This document shows positions 1 to 11,550 of a DNA stretch of 45,004 bases, piece after piece. Source of the stretch: Gonium pectorale. Lineage: Eukaryota; Chlorophyta; Chlorophyceae; Chlamydomonadales; Volvocaceae. The DNA lies in NCBI GenBank assembly GCA_001584585.1, contig LSYV01000062.1, positions 474,758-519,761 on the forward strand, given 5' to 3'. How positions within the stretch are numbered: position 1 is the first letter of the stretch; the number at the start of each line of letters is the position of its first letter. A program made the translations under genes and the position numbers. Below the pieces are notes generated by a model. The model was not told the origin of the DNA. It made no database searches and saw only the letters and a program-made list of their open reading frames with translations.

Positions 1-179
1 GATTCGCGCGCTAGGTGTTGCTGACGTCGGGGAGTACCGTGGGGCCCTGGGACCACCCCCCTCGCCGCCCCGGAGACAGGACAGGATCCGGAGTGCCGCC
101 CTGCCGCCAACACAGGCGGCCCCTGACCGCCGCTCCGGCCCACACACTCCTCTGGACCCACCACCCTACCCCCATGCAG

Positions 180-1456
180 GCGCCTCTGCTGGAGCCTGTT
201 TGACCACGACGCCTCCCGCGTCTCCCTCTACATGCTACACACACCCGAGCCGCCGCAGCCGCAGCGACGGACCGCTGCTGCCAGCCACGACGACGCCGGC
301 GCCACCGCTACCGCCGCCGCCGCCGCCGTCGGCAAACATCAAGCCACCGGATCCGCCGCTTACGGAGACACTGGCCGCGCACAGCCGGGCCGCGTGGGGG
401 CGGCAGTCCGTGCGATGCGAGGCGAGCCTGTGCCGCCCGTGACCCTGCGCCTGGCGGGGCCGCGGGCGGGAGTGGGCTCGGCGGCGAGGAGGATGGGCGA
501 GGAGGGCGGCGCGTCTAGCCCCGCCGGGCCCTACACGTCCGTCGCCGCTGCTACTGCGGAGCGCGCCGGCGTCGACGGCGCCGACGGCGAGGGAGCGGAG
601 GCGGGCGCCGCGCCCGAGGCGGCGGCGGCGGCCACCGCGGCGGCGGACGAGGAGCTGTGGCTGACGTGGCGGCTGGAGGTGCAGGGGCTGGACAGTGGCG
701 GAGGCGTGATGCGCAAGGTCGTTGTGCCAGGTGGGAGGGAGGAGGGGGGGCAGGGAAGGTATGTTTCGTTATGCGGAACGAGAGGCCGGGATAGTGCCGG
801 GCCGTAAGCGTAGGGAGGGGAGGAGGGTTGGGAGGCAGGGGCGGGCGTCCGCGCGCGTGGGAGGGCGTTGCGCGGGCGGCGGGAGACTGGCGATGCAGGT
901 GCTGCAGCGCCACCCTGTGACCGAGGGTGGGACCCAGGGCAACGGCCACCACGTGCGCCGCCGTCCGCGCCTATCGGCTAGGCCCCCTCTCCCCTCCCTC
1001 ATTCTGTGCAGGTTCCTTTTTTTGCCCTACTCACCCCCCTCTTATGCCCCTCCCCATATGCCACATCCGTCAACCCTAATTACCCCTCCTCGTTTTCGCT
1101 CCCTTTCGCCACTCGGCCCTCGACGACTCGAGACGACCCAGGGAGTCATGCGCCTCGGGCCTCTCCACCGAGAACGCCGTTTATTCTCCTGGCCCCCCTT
1201 TACCCCCCTCCCGCAGGCGAGCTGTCACACCTGTTCCGGCGCGGCGAGCGCGGCTGGGGCGTGCAGGCACTGCTGTCGGCGGCGGAGCTGGACGGGCTGC
1301 TGGGCTGCGAGGTGCTGCGGGTGGGAGCCACCCTGGTGCACCCGCCCATGGAGGCGGAGGAGGTGCTGGGCACACCCGAGCAGCCGCCCGCGTACCTGCG
1401 GAGCGTGGTGGCGCAGGAGCCGGCTCGGGCCCAAGCCGCAGCCGCAGCCGGATCCG

Positions 1457-1487
<31 letters not shown>

Positions 1488-4314
1488 GGGCGGTGGCGAC
1501 GGTGGCAAGGGCAAGGGCAAGGGCAAGGGAAAGGCCCGTGGCCGCGTCCTGGGGAGGGTGGCGGAGGAGGAGGGGAAGGAGGAGGGCGGCGGGGAGGAGG
1601 AGGAGGAGGCGGGCGGTGCGGCCCGGCGGCCGAGCGCGGTGCTGCGGGAGCTGCGGGAGCGCTTCCGGCCCGTGGACGAGTGCGACGTACTGCTGGTGGG
1701 GTGGCGGGGTGGCGTGGTGGGGTGGGGCGGGCTGGTGTGGGGGGGGATGGGGGGGAGGGGGCGTGGGGCCGCTCTGGAACCCGGGTGTGGGGCTTCCTGG
1801 CAATGCCGCATTGCCGCTGTGGCTCCGCCCCCTACCCTACCCTACCCTACCCTGCGGTGTAAAGAGTCCCGCGGCTGCCGCCCTCACGACTCGCCCCAAG
1901 CCCCCAACCGCCCCCCCCCCGCCTCGCACGTCCCCATCACTGCTCCACTTTCGCCCGCTGACGCAGACGCATGCGCGCGCGATCCCTTCCGCCTCCCTCC
2001 CCCCTCCCCGCCACCGCGGCAACACACCGCCACGCAACACCCGCCATCCAGCCCCCAGCCCCTGCATACCCCGCTCGTGAGCTCGCCGGGCTCATGCCTG
2101 TTCCGCTGCCCTGCCGGCATCCACCCCCGACTTGCCCCCCCCTCTGGCCCCTCTGGCCCCTCTGGCCCCTCTGGCCCCTCTGGCCCCTCTGGCGCCCGCA
2201 CCGCAGCCCCCCAATCCCCCTCCCTCCACCTCCCCGCCGCCCACACCCCTCACCCCCCTACAGGCCAGCCTGAGCCCCCGGGTGGTGATGGTGGAGGGCT
2301 TCCTGCCCGGGCCGCTGTGCGACGCGCTGAGGGCCACCGCCGAGCCGCGCCTCATCCGCAGCCGCGTGTCCACCGGTGGGTGGGGAGTGGGTGGGCGGGC
2401 CGCGGGGTGGGGCGGCGGGGGAATGGGGCACGGAGGGTGTGGGGCGGCGGAGGTTGGGGTGCGGGACCGGAAGCGCCCGTGCCGGTTCGGTTTTGAGGGG
2501 CGTTACAGGACGGATTGGGAAACGTGCGCAGCGGGAAACGCAGCCGATTCGCGTGTGGGCGATTGGGCGCACCGCATCCATGAAGCCACCCCCTCCAAGC
2601 ACCCTCTCCCAGCCACCCATTTTCGGGCCGGTCCGTCCTGTTCAGCCACCTCCGTCGGATGGCCCCCCAACCCGCAGGCGCCGAGACGCCCAGCCGCGTT
2701 AGCCGCTCCACCTTCTTCACGGGCGACTCGGCGCGGCTGGCGTGTGTGGCGGCGGTGGAGGCGCGCATCCAGCAGCTCATGGAGCGGCCCGAGCTGACGG
2801 GCGGGGGCCGCCCCACGCTCGTCAAGAGCGAGGCGCTGCAGGTGCGGTCCCGGCGGCGGCGCGATGGAGCGGACGTGCTCTGGCGGGGCGTGTGCGTGGC
2901 GGGCGCTGCGGGTAGTGGGAGAGTGACCCACGGGTCGGTCGGTCGGGCAACTCTTTGGAAGAGTCCTCGTCCCCCCTGCGCCATCCCCTCATCCCTTGCA
3001 GCTATTGGCTGTCGTTTTTGTTCGCTTGCGGCTTTGTATTTTTTTGTGCGGCGCCGCCCGATTTTCCCGATGCCGTCCCCGTTTCTGGTTCTCTTTTTTT
3101 AAAAAAAGGCGCGATGTTCCCGGTAGGGCGGGCGGGCACAGGCAAGGCAGGTGAGGTGCCATGAAGGAAGCGCAACGCCTCCAAAGCCGATGCGAGCCCC
3201 TGTGCACGCTGGCTTCTGTTCCTGGCCCCACAGTGCCCACGCGCAGCCGCCCTCTCCGCCCAGCCCCCTGCCCCCCACCCCCCACCCCACCCCCCGGGGT
3301 ACGCTGCCCCGCCCGCAGGTGGTGTCGTACGACGTGGGCGGCTTCTACTCGGAGCACTACGACAACAAGTCGGGCGGCGTGGTGACGCGGGCCGCGACCA
3401 TCATCGTGTACCTGGACGACACGCCCGAGGGGGGCGGCACCTTCTTCCCAAAGTGGGCGGGGCGGCGGGCGCGAGTGGCGCGTGCGTGCGTGCGGGTCTT
3501 GAACGAAGCCGCCAAGGGAAAACGGGGGGTCGTGCGTGGTCCGACGTGCGTTGGTCTGCGGGGGTGGTTGCGGCGTGTCGGGTCCATATCGGGCCATGCT
3601 GCTGGCCTGTGCCGTACGTCGTACCGAACCGGTGTGCGCATTCGCCGGGGAGCGCCAACATGCACTGTCGGGCTGCATCGCCTCCTCATCCTCTCCGCCC
3701 TGCCCTCGTACCGCACCGCAGGTCCACCGGGCTGACCCCCCTGGACGCGCTGCCGCTGCCGGCCTCCGCCTCCGCGGCCGCGCTGCCGGGGCTGGCGCTG
3801 CAGCTGCACGGCATGCGGCTGGCGCGCAGGGGCCTCCGAGTGCACCCCGCAAAGGGCCGCGCAGTGGTCTTCTGGTGAGCGCACCCGCCCGCCCGCCCCG
3901 CCCCGCCCACGCCTGGGCGGCCACCCCCGCAGCCGGATCCAACTGCCCGGCATCTGAGGCCCAGTGGGAGAAAAAGTGCTCACAGCACATCTCCTCTCAT
4001 ACTTTCCTGCCCTTGAATCCGCCGCGCTAGCGCCCAGCATCCGCCCACGCAAAGTGAAACCGACCCCGCAATGCCCGCCCGAGCACACAGCCGCTACACG
4101 AGCGGCAATACGAATACGAATACGCCCCCTGACCGCGCACCGCACCGCCTGCTCGCCCCCCTCCCCCCGCTCCCCTCCGACTCCTGCCCGTCCCCTCTGC
4201 AGGTCCCGCCTGGCCGACGGCGGCGAGGACCTGGCCTCCCTCCACTCCGCAGAGCCCGTCCGCGCGGGATCCAAGTGGATCTGCACCCGCTGGTTCAAGG
4301 AGCTGGCCACGTGA
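180..4314 (+). CDS. Prolyl 4-hydroxylase-type 2OG-Fe(II) oxygenase (5' partial, seven exons)
   Basis: The family hydroxylates peptidyl proline with Fe(II), 2-oxoglutarate and O2, usually in the ER/Golgi (in algae on Hyp-rich wall glycoproteins). Proposed exons: 180-730, 1217-1695, 2264-2375, 2678-2841, 3319-3452, 3722-3874, 4203-4314; every junction keeps frame. The catalytic core begins at VVMVEGFLPGPLCDAL (exon 3). The HxD iron ligands lie in SEHYDNKSG (exon 5), followed by GGGTFFP; KGRAVVF closes exon 6, and exon 7 carries the third ligand and 2OG lysine in LHSAEPVRAGSKW. All catalytic residues are present. The stop is TGA at 4312-4314. The part before the core (exons 1-2) is Ala/Gly/Glu-rich with a Gly run and GKGK repeats (1459-1535) and is not recognised. 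Exon 1 is open upstream of the ATG at 232 and follows a CAG acceptor at 177-179, so the true start is probably left of the window; ATGs at 232 and 415 are alternatives. Confidence 0.85.
2141..2194. repeat. Six-unit 9-bp minisatellite
   Basis: Six head-to-tail copies of CCTCTGGCC (the last ends in G) lie in the second intron of the prolyl hydroxylase gene. The array is open in several frames (for example Pro-Ser-Gly repeats), which creates spurious ORFs, but the flanking splice phases exclude it from the mRNA model. Confidence 0.9.
3076..3107 (+). repeat. Dispersed repeat B, pyrimidine form, copy 1
   Basis: CCCCGTTTCTGGTTCTCTTTTTTTA in intron 4 of the hydroxylase gene. Related sequences occur at 14224-14270 and 26315-26367, both preceded by TATG(T/G)CCGTAGAGG, and near 31480-31507. 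Confidence 0.7.
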
Positions 4315-4590
4315 CGACGAGCGACACACACACGCACACATGCGCCGGGTTGCGACGGGGCGACGGGAAACGGACACGGACGAGAACGGGGGGCACAGCC
4401 GCGGGCAAGACTAAAACCGAGAGCGGCTGAAGCGATGCGAATGCGGATGCGACCGCGATGCGAACGCATCGCATAAGGGGATAGCAGGTAGCACCCACTG
4501 TAGCAATGTAGCGTAGTGGCCACGACGATTCCGCGGATCCCAGTTGGCTCACCAGTTGCACTTCTCAGACGACGAATCACCGGATCCCGC

Positions 4591-4595
4591 TGTAA
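4591..4595 (+). terminator. TGTAA poly(A) signal of the hydroxylase gene
   Basis: TGTAA, the usual volvocine polyadenylation signal, occurs 277 bases after the stop codon. A second TGTAA lies at 4623-4627, so either may be used. Confidence 0.55.
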
Positions 4596-5153
4596 GGACA
4601 CGATCCGCGCCGCAACGTCCTTTGTAAGTAGAATAAACGCAACTCGCAGCCGTCGTCACGCGATGGCAAGAAAGCAGCCAGCATCAGAAGCAAGCCATCC
4701 ACCGCTTGAATCCACCACCACGCACCAAGCGGCTCTCACCCGATCCGGATGCGACCCGCACCGCACCACGCCCCCAACAGCACTCACCTCGCTATACCGC
4801 CACCGTCATAACCCATCAGCTCGTCTGGTCGGCATCGCGCCGGCGCTGCGCCGTGCCGCCGCAGAACTGCCGCTGTGCTGGTGAAGTCCCTCAAGGGGCA
4901 AGTGCTGCTGCTGCTGGCATGCTACTGCGGGCTGCGTGCTCGCTGTCACCGCTCTCCATGCCGCATCTAGCAGCCCCGGGGCAGACCAGGCGCGTCGGAC
5001 CTGGCAGCCCTCTCCGCGTACCCGACCGGCTCCAGGGCCCTCAAGCCGCTGCTTCCGCTGCTGCCGCTGCGGGGTCCTTTGCGGGGAAAGCAGTGCGACA
5101 GGACACGCAAGGGGGCAACGAAGGCGGCGAGAGAATAGGGCACGCGTACACCG

Positions 5154-5158
5154 TTACA
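5154..5158 (-). terminator. TGTAA poly(A) signal of RPL23a
   Basis: TTACA on the plus strand reads TGTAA on the minus strand, 135 bases after the uL23 stop codon. Confidence 0.6.
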
Positions 5159-5292
5159 GCGCACATAGCACCCGCTCCCCATCCCCTTCGAGAGTCTCCT
5201 CCTCCTCGTCCTCCTCCCGGCCGCCGTCGTCCCGCCGGCGGGCAGGCGGTCGAGCGGTCGGGCGGCCAGGCCGTCCGGCTCAGCCGAGACAT

Positions 5293-8190
5293 TTAGATGA
5301 TGCCAATCTTGTTGGCAACGTCCAGGGCGTCGTAGTCGGCCGTGAGGCAGACATACGCCTTCTTCTGGCCGTCAGGCCTGAGGGGTGGGAACGAGACGGA
5401 GAGGGAAGGCGACAGGTAAGTTGGGCACCCAGAAGCAATGCCGTGTGGATAAGAGAGGTAAAAAATGTTGTCGCCGCCCTCGCGAACATGACGCCCACTC
5501 GGCCCTCGCCGCCCGTGCCCGATAGCTGCGCCCTGTCCCGCCGTGCTGCCTCACGCCCGGTCCGCAGTGCGCCCAGTCCAGTCGGGCATCTGGGGCGGGT
5601 CGGGGTAGGTCCAAGGGGTAGGACCCAAGAATTCCCGCGCCGCCCAGGCAGCAATGGTGGGCGGCTGAGCTGGACCGGTGGGGGCCAGGTGCGGGCACCG
5701 GGTGGGCAGGACCGCGCAAGGAGCCCCGGCCCGGGCGCCGCGAGCCGCATGGGGAAAGGCCACAGCTGTGCGCGCAGGTACCGAGCCCCGCGGGCCCACA
5801 AGGAGGCGGCAGCTCCGCCAACCTCCGCCCCCGCAAGCAGCTAGTACCGGTGACTACACGCCATGCTCCGCCAGCCGCCTTCCAGGCTTCCGCCGCTGCC
5901 AGCCTGAACCAACTCCGCCACCGCTGCGAGCCGGCGCGAGCCGCTGCTGCCTCCACCGTGCTGCGCCGCCCTGCCGTGTTTGGCGTCGCGTGGTTCCCCA
6001 GCTGTATAGGCCGGACGAGACTGACTCTGCGCCCGCTGCCCCTCGGAGCGCCAGAGAGGCACCTCGCTGCCGCCGGCTGACCCCACATGAACTTGACGAG
6101 CACTGACCGCCAAGCCAACAAACCAATCCAGCAGAACCCATCTGGGTTGTCGGCCGCCGCCACTACGACGCGCGAGCGCCCCAGCGGGCGGAGTCAACCC
6201 GTGACCCGCCCCACCCAGCCAACCCCGGTCGCGCCCGTCCTTGAAACCCGCATATGACGAACTGCAATAGGTGTCACCTCTCGCAGGACCCATATGTGCA
6301 TGCACCCACGGCGCGTGTGAAATCTAATCGTGCGGGCGCTAGCGGCGGGGAAAGGTGCGAAAGCCGGGCGAGGCGCGGACCCTGTTACGTGCCCGGCGGG
6401 GGACGCAGGGAGCACCCTATCCGCGCCGTGACCGAAAGGGCCCGATTGGTTATGTAGTTCCTGTTGATGGTCCGTGAGCGTCGCTTTAAGACTTCTTAAC
6501 TTCCCATTTCCCGTCCCATTTCCCCCCTCGCATCCAAACCTTGTGCCTTCCCTGCACCTTCCCCCAAGCATAACAAATGCGAGAACTACCAGACCCCCCT
6601 TTTTTCCGTTCCCCCGCATCCCCGTTCTTTTCTACCCCCGTCCAGCCGTCCCAATCCCTGCCGGTCAACGCACTCACCGGATGAGGGTGTTGACCTTCTT
6701 CGTCTGGATGTCGTACATGCGCTGCACGGCATCCTTGATCTGCTTCTTGTTGGCCTTGAGGTCCACAATGAAGACCAGCGTGTTGTTGTCCTCAATCTTC
6801 TTCATGGCCGACTCGGTGGTCAGGGGGTACTTGAGGACAGCGTACTGGTCGAGCTTTTGGAGCGACGGGACGCTGTGCGGAACGAGCAGGCGCGGTGGGG
6901 GAGGCACGGGGGCAGGGGTGCAGGCGCGGGGGCAGCGGGTGGGCGTGTGGCGGGGGTGTGTGAGGGATTTGCGGCCAAGCGACGCGGAACAGATGGGGCA
7001 AGGCAGGCTGGTGGGTACGGGTCCTCCGGAGGGGAAGACTGGCCGGGAGGGTGATGACCGCACTGGCGCCTGGGGCGCGGCGCAGCAGGCCTTCTGCGCC
7101 CCGGCCTCCTGCGTCGCGGTATGGGCCAACGGCGAGCCGTGGCGCGGGGCTGCTGACGCCCCCGGGGCAGCTGCAGGCGGCGACGGGCGGCGGCCAGCGG
7201 CAGCAGCTGCGGACGCGCCAGCGCCCGCGGCTGAGCGGCGAGCGGATAATGGCCGAGCGGTGGGGCGCCCCCCGCCCCTGCTCAGCTGCGCTGCTCCAGC
7301 GCTGGCCCTCCGAGCTGCCCGACTGCTGCTCCGAACGCAGGCTGTGTGGGGTCGCAGGCCGTGAGCCGGGGCAGGAGGAGGGGCCGGCGAGCCACCGCGA
7401 GCGTCCGTATCCGAACGCTCCTTGCCAATGGACGGCGGCAGCGCCCCAGGCCGTCCGGCGCGGGGGCCGGGGGGGCAGGTTCGCCCACGCCCCTGCCGCC
7501 CCACACCCGCGGGACTTTCACAGCCCCGCCGAGGCTGCCGTCAGCGGCCTTCCCCGCCGAGCTCCACGCCCCCTCCGAATCGCCGCTGCTGCCTTCAAGG
7601 CAGCTGCTAGATGGAGGGGGGGGCCGCCAAGGGCACGACATCGATGCCGCCCCAGCGACACTCCGTTTCGCTCCAGCTGAGCAGGGGTCCAAACTCAGCC
7701 AGCGCCAGTAAAGCTGCTGTTGATATGCTGTCAGTTGCTTCGGCTGTGCTCGCCAGCACAGCTCCTGGCCGCCGCCGCCTGCCAATGCAGCCTCCATGGC
7801 GAAGAGCCAGAAGCTATCCGCCATGCAAAAGCGGCTATTCAACTTGCCTCAGCCGTTGCTAGTAGCGCTCCAGCGCTGGCCTCACCTGATCCTGGGGTAC
7901 TTGCCCGACCGCTCGCGCTTCAGGGTCTTCGGGCGGTGGAACACGACCGAGAACCGGGGCTTCCGGCTCTTCTTGAAGCTGCCCTTCTTAACAGCCTTGG
8001 CGGCCTTAGCGGCCACCGCCTTGGCGTCGCCCTTGCCTGCGCAGGGACGGCCCAATAGCTGAGGTGAGCATAAACTTCTATATTCCGACTGTCATGCGGT
8101 GGCTTGCTAGGGACTGGGAAGGCTGTTCCTGTTGCCTGAATTTCTATGCCGCCGCCGGGTGCGCATTGCTCCCGCACCTTTCGGGGCCAT
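5293..8190 (-). CDS. RPL23A: Cytosolic 60S ribosomal protein L23a (uL23), four exons
   Basis: A structural protein of the large ribosomal subunit that binds 25S rRNA near the exit tunnel. Exons in gene order: 8190-8178, 8036-7886, 6872-6678, 5377-5293; total 444 nt, 147 aa. The first coding exon is only 13 nt (MAPK plus one base). Exon 2 gives a Lys/Ala-rich tail and [18 protein letters not shown]. Exon 3 holds the nearly invariant core [20 protein letters not shown] and KVNTLIR. Exon 4 gives [11 protein letters not shown] and the family's usual C-terminus [14 protein letters not shown]. Phases 1, 2 and 2 join exactly. Cys in KKAYVCL replaces the usual Arg. Introns 2 and 3 exceed 1 kb, long for a ribosomal protein gene. 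The start is fixed by the MAPK ATG and splice phase. Confidence 0.95.
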
Positions 8191-11100
8191 GTCGTCTTAC
8201 AGCTCCTCGAAGGTTGGAAAGAGGGTGACTCGTGCGGCGCGCGGATTTTCGCAGCGCGCAAACGTTGAGGCCTTACGTCCGTACCCGGGTTCTCTGCCTG
8301 ACGCCTGCGCAAGCGGGGAAAGTTGTCCATTGTATAGTTTACACTTTGTAGATTCAGGTATAGCGAAAAATTGGGCCGCACGGCACCTGTACCCAACATG
8401 CGGGCAACGCAGGTCCCCGAGCCTTTGAAGCACGAACGCTGTGGGGGCTCCAAGTCAACCCGCGGGCGTGCTCTGGGGCGAGGCATGCTGGTAGTGGGCA
8501 CCTCCGGAACTGTGTACTAGCACAGTCGCAGTCCGTGCCGCGTGCCTCTGTGTCCCTATGCCTCGGCGCCAGTCAAACGGCGAGCCTGATCGCTATGTCC
8601 CATCCTGCCCGGTCTCCACTGCAGAGCAGCACCCCTCCCCCCCCTCAGGCGGGGCCGTGCAGTCTCGGCGCCTCCGCCCGTGCCTGCGACAGCAGCCCAT
8701 CCCCGCACCAGTTGCAGCCGTCTGGCCACCGCATGGGTAGCGGCCGGGTGGGACACGGCCGGGTCGGAGGTGCGCGATGAGCTCTCCCATCTCCTGGCGG
8801 GCGCCGCAGTTGCAGGTCGGGCGGACGAGGTGGCGCTGCGCCGCCTGGCCTGGGTGCGGCGCCGGCCTTTCGCTGCGCGCTGGGGCCCCGGTGGCAGGCC
8901 GGGTCCCGCAGCGTCGGGGGTACGGTAACGAAGTCTGTCTGTCTGGCGACGGGGACGGGGACGATGCCCCTGATGTGGCCCCGCCCGAGCCCGCTATCGC
9001 CCAGGGCTGGTGACAGCGGCGCGGCATGTGACGCCACGGTGCTCGGCGCCCACTGCCGCGGCCAGAGGGGATCGCTGGAGCGGCGCGAGACCGAGCCCAG
9101 GGCCAATGCTGCCAGCGAGCCGATAGCGCCCCCTGCAGCGGCGGCGGCAGCGGCAGCGCCGCACCGCGCGACCAGCACAACCATCTGCATCAGAACGTCG
9201 TCGTCCTGACCCTGCCGCAAGGTACAATGGGTGCATTGGCCCCCAGCACCTACGCCGACGGCATCATAGGGCCAATGCCCTTCCCTACTACCCGGGGCTA
9301 CGTGCCGGAACTCGGCTGGGCGGGCTGTGCTGCGCTGTGATGGCCCCCCCAGGTGCGACCCATGTCCAGCGGCCGGGTCAGGCGCGGCTGGGCGTCCCCC
9401 ACGCAAGCGCCCATCGGTGGTGGCTGAATGGGTCTCACTGGGTTGAAACGCCCGAGGGGTGTGGAGGCCGGCGCGAAGTTAGATTGAATTGAGCTGGATG
9501 GGGTTGGGGCGAGAAGTAAGCCCCGTGCTGGCGCACGCTGCGGCATTGGCCGTGCGTCGGCATTGTTGACGGATGGTTTTGTGTGCGCGGTTGTTGGTGG
9601 CCGGGCATTCCGGTTACAGGTCAGGAGCCGCTGCCGCACCACACGGCTGGATCTACGGTTCCGATGGCGGGCGACAGCTCCCTCACGAAGAATAGTGAGA
9701 GGGTGGCACTCGCGAATGGCACTACAACACCCTCTCGCCATGGTCCGTGAGGAAGCTGCCGCCTGCTGCCGGGGTCGGGAGATCCGGCCCTGTGTGCGGT
9801 AGCAACTCTGGACTGGACAGGAACGGCCCGAGGCTCACAACGGTCGAACGGTGCGCACCTGCTACAGCTGAAGGGTGGTGCAGGTATGCTTGCGCAGGCG
9901 CAGGCGCCGTGCTAGTAGGGTGCTCCGTGTTGAAGGCGCTGCGGCTGGCGGCGCTGCTGGGTAACGCCCGCTGCTGCCTGGCTGGCGAGGGGTCGCCACC
10001 TTGCGGTTACCCCTTTGTACGATATGCTCCAGATTCATGGCAGGCGCCGGGTTCCATCCCCCCGAATATGAAGGGACGGCATTTCAGTGCACGTTGTAGT
10101 ACATGTGATGGTAGGGGCCGGTGGTGTATGGAGGCGGTGTTACCACCCTCAATCGCATGCGGCCCGGCCAGCGATGGCGCAGGTGGCAATGGCGGCCCAT
10201 GCACCACGCGAGTGCGCGTTGCGCTTGTGTAACACAGCTACAGCTAGCTCCTCTGGCCGGAAGACGTCTACAAGCGTGGCGGCTCCCAGCGCTGTACGGG
10301 GGAAATGGGTTGCTTGGGGACATGAATATTGGGGCAGAAAGGCGAATACCAGGTCAGGAGGTCATAAACTAAAAATGGAGGGAGACGAGTCGGGTCCAGC
10401 GTTCGGATCGATGTTACACGCACGGCGGGAAGCGGCGGTTAGATCAGGCAGCCGGCCCCGGCGCCAGGACATGGGGGCGGAGACGCGGATAGCCGCGGCG
10501 CTCCCGCACCTCGCGCACCAAACCCACCCGAGCGAGCGACGCCACCACATCAACCTGTGTGCGCGTCCGAGACCCGTCCAAGTCGGCTTCAGCCACGCCA
10601 AGACCGACGGCCGTCGCAGCTGCGAGTCGGCCTGGCAGGGCCGCCCGGGCGTCGGGCGGCTGCTCGTCCCTGTTGCACGGATTGCATGCGCCCCCACCCA
10701 TGGACCCAACCGCCAGGGCCACGGGACGCATGGGCCCCCTGACTTTACCCGGCACCTCGCGGGGCGGGACATGCCCCACCAGCTCAGCGAGCGAGACAGC
10801 AGCCCGCCGGCGCAGCACCGCGACAACGCGGGCGGCCAGAGCGTTAAATGACGTCGTCACTAGAGAGGCCTGCGCCACGTGCGAATGCACCTCCAACACC
10901 CAAACGGCCGGCGCCAGCACCACAAACCCCAACAAGACGCGTCCAGCTTGGCCGGCTGTATCGCCACAGCCGAACCATACTACATATGCTTGTGTGCCTC
11001 CGCCACGCTCGCCGCTGGCCTGCGCCGCCTACCTAGATAGGCCCGGACCGCAGCCCCGCCGCCTCAGCCTCGTGCCCGCACGTCGCACGGGCCCAAGGCG

Positions 11101-11550
11101 ACTGCCGCTGCGCCGCCATCTCATCGAGGACCCCCTCGTTACCACCAAGCATTAGACATGAGCCATGGAGCCATTGGAGATGTGTCATAGATCATCAGCA
11201 GTGCGGCGGCGCCCCAGGCGACGCGCCCCCGGGTTCCCCCTGCGGAGGAGACCCGCGCTGGCGACACACAATCGCCGGACCGTCAGGCCTCCACCTCGCG
11301 CTTCGGCGCAACTGCCTGACAGCAGCCCCTCCCTCTCCCTGGCCCCCTGCAGCACGCCTTCGGAGCCTTCCCACCCATGCCAAGCGCATCCGGCTCTGCA
11401 AGGCCTCCTCCTCCCTGCTGCTGTCAGCGGCTCCCTCGGGGTCGGTGTCCGCTCAACCCTCCTTCACATGTGCATCGTACGCAAACCCACACTCGCGCCC
11501 ACCCACCCCGACACCCGACAGCGCAGTCATCAGCTCTGCCCTACACCCCG
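8191..11550. other. 3.3 kb with no recognised gene
   Basis: This contains the upstream region of RPL23A, sequence 3' of the Tim17-family gene, and many overlapping GC-driven ORFs. One minus-strand ORF (10444-10935) looks somewhat protein-like and is listed separately. Ala-rich ORFs near 8645-9406 on the minus strand show no motif. No RNA gene was recognised. Confidence 0.5.
10444..10935 (-). CDS. Hypothetical open reading frame or terminal exon
   Basis: An open frame of about 163 codons ending at TGA (10446-10444). It has no ATG at its left limit, so it would have to be a 3' exon. The last 50 residues (…TQVDVVASLARVGLVREVRE…) have the hydrophobic spacing of a helix followed by a wing, loosely like the recognition-helix region of winged-helix proteins. 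No donor, acceptor or upstream exon could be assigned with confidence. It may be non-coding. Confidence 0.2.
   Translation of the reverse strand: MLGFVVLAPAVWVLEVHSHVAQASLVTTSFNALAARVVAVLRRRAAVSLAELVGHVPPREVPGKVRGPMRPVALAVGSMGGGACNPCNRDEQPPDARAALPGRLAAATAVGLGVAEADLDGSRTRTQVDVVASLARVGLVREVRERRGYPRLRPHVLAPGPAA

Larger units (their letters stand above)
4315..5292. other. Convergent 3' flanks of the hydroxylase and uL23 genes
   Basis: Two tail-to-tail genes end here. The segment holds their 3' UTRs and poly(A) motifs on both strands. ORFs in it match no family I recognise and have no exon-like structure. Confidence 0.6.

Noticed and set aside
1832..1855. Telomere-like CCTACCCTACCCTACCC run
   Set aside because: Only about five short units inside an intron; the volvocine telomere repeat (TTTTAGGG) is different, so this is a simple microsatellite.
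722..2080. Long plus-strand ORF across the first introns of the hydroxylase gene
   Set aside because: It reads through clear donor and acceptor sites and low-complexity intron sequence; the spliced model restores the conserved oxygenase core.
8645..9406. 253-codon Ala-rich minus-strand ORF downstream of the Tim17-family gene
   Set aside because: Composition follows GCN repeats, with no motif and no splice partners that I could support.
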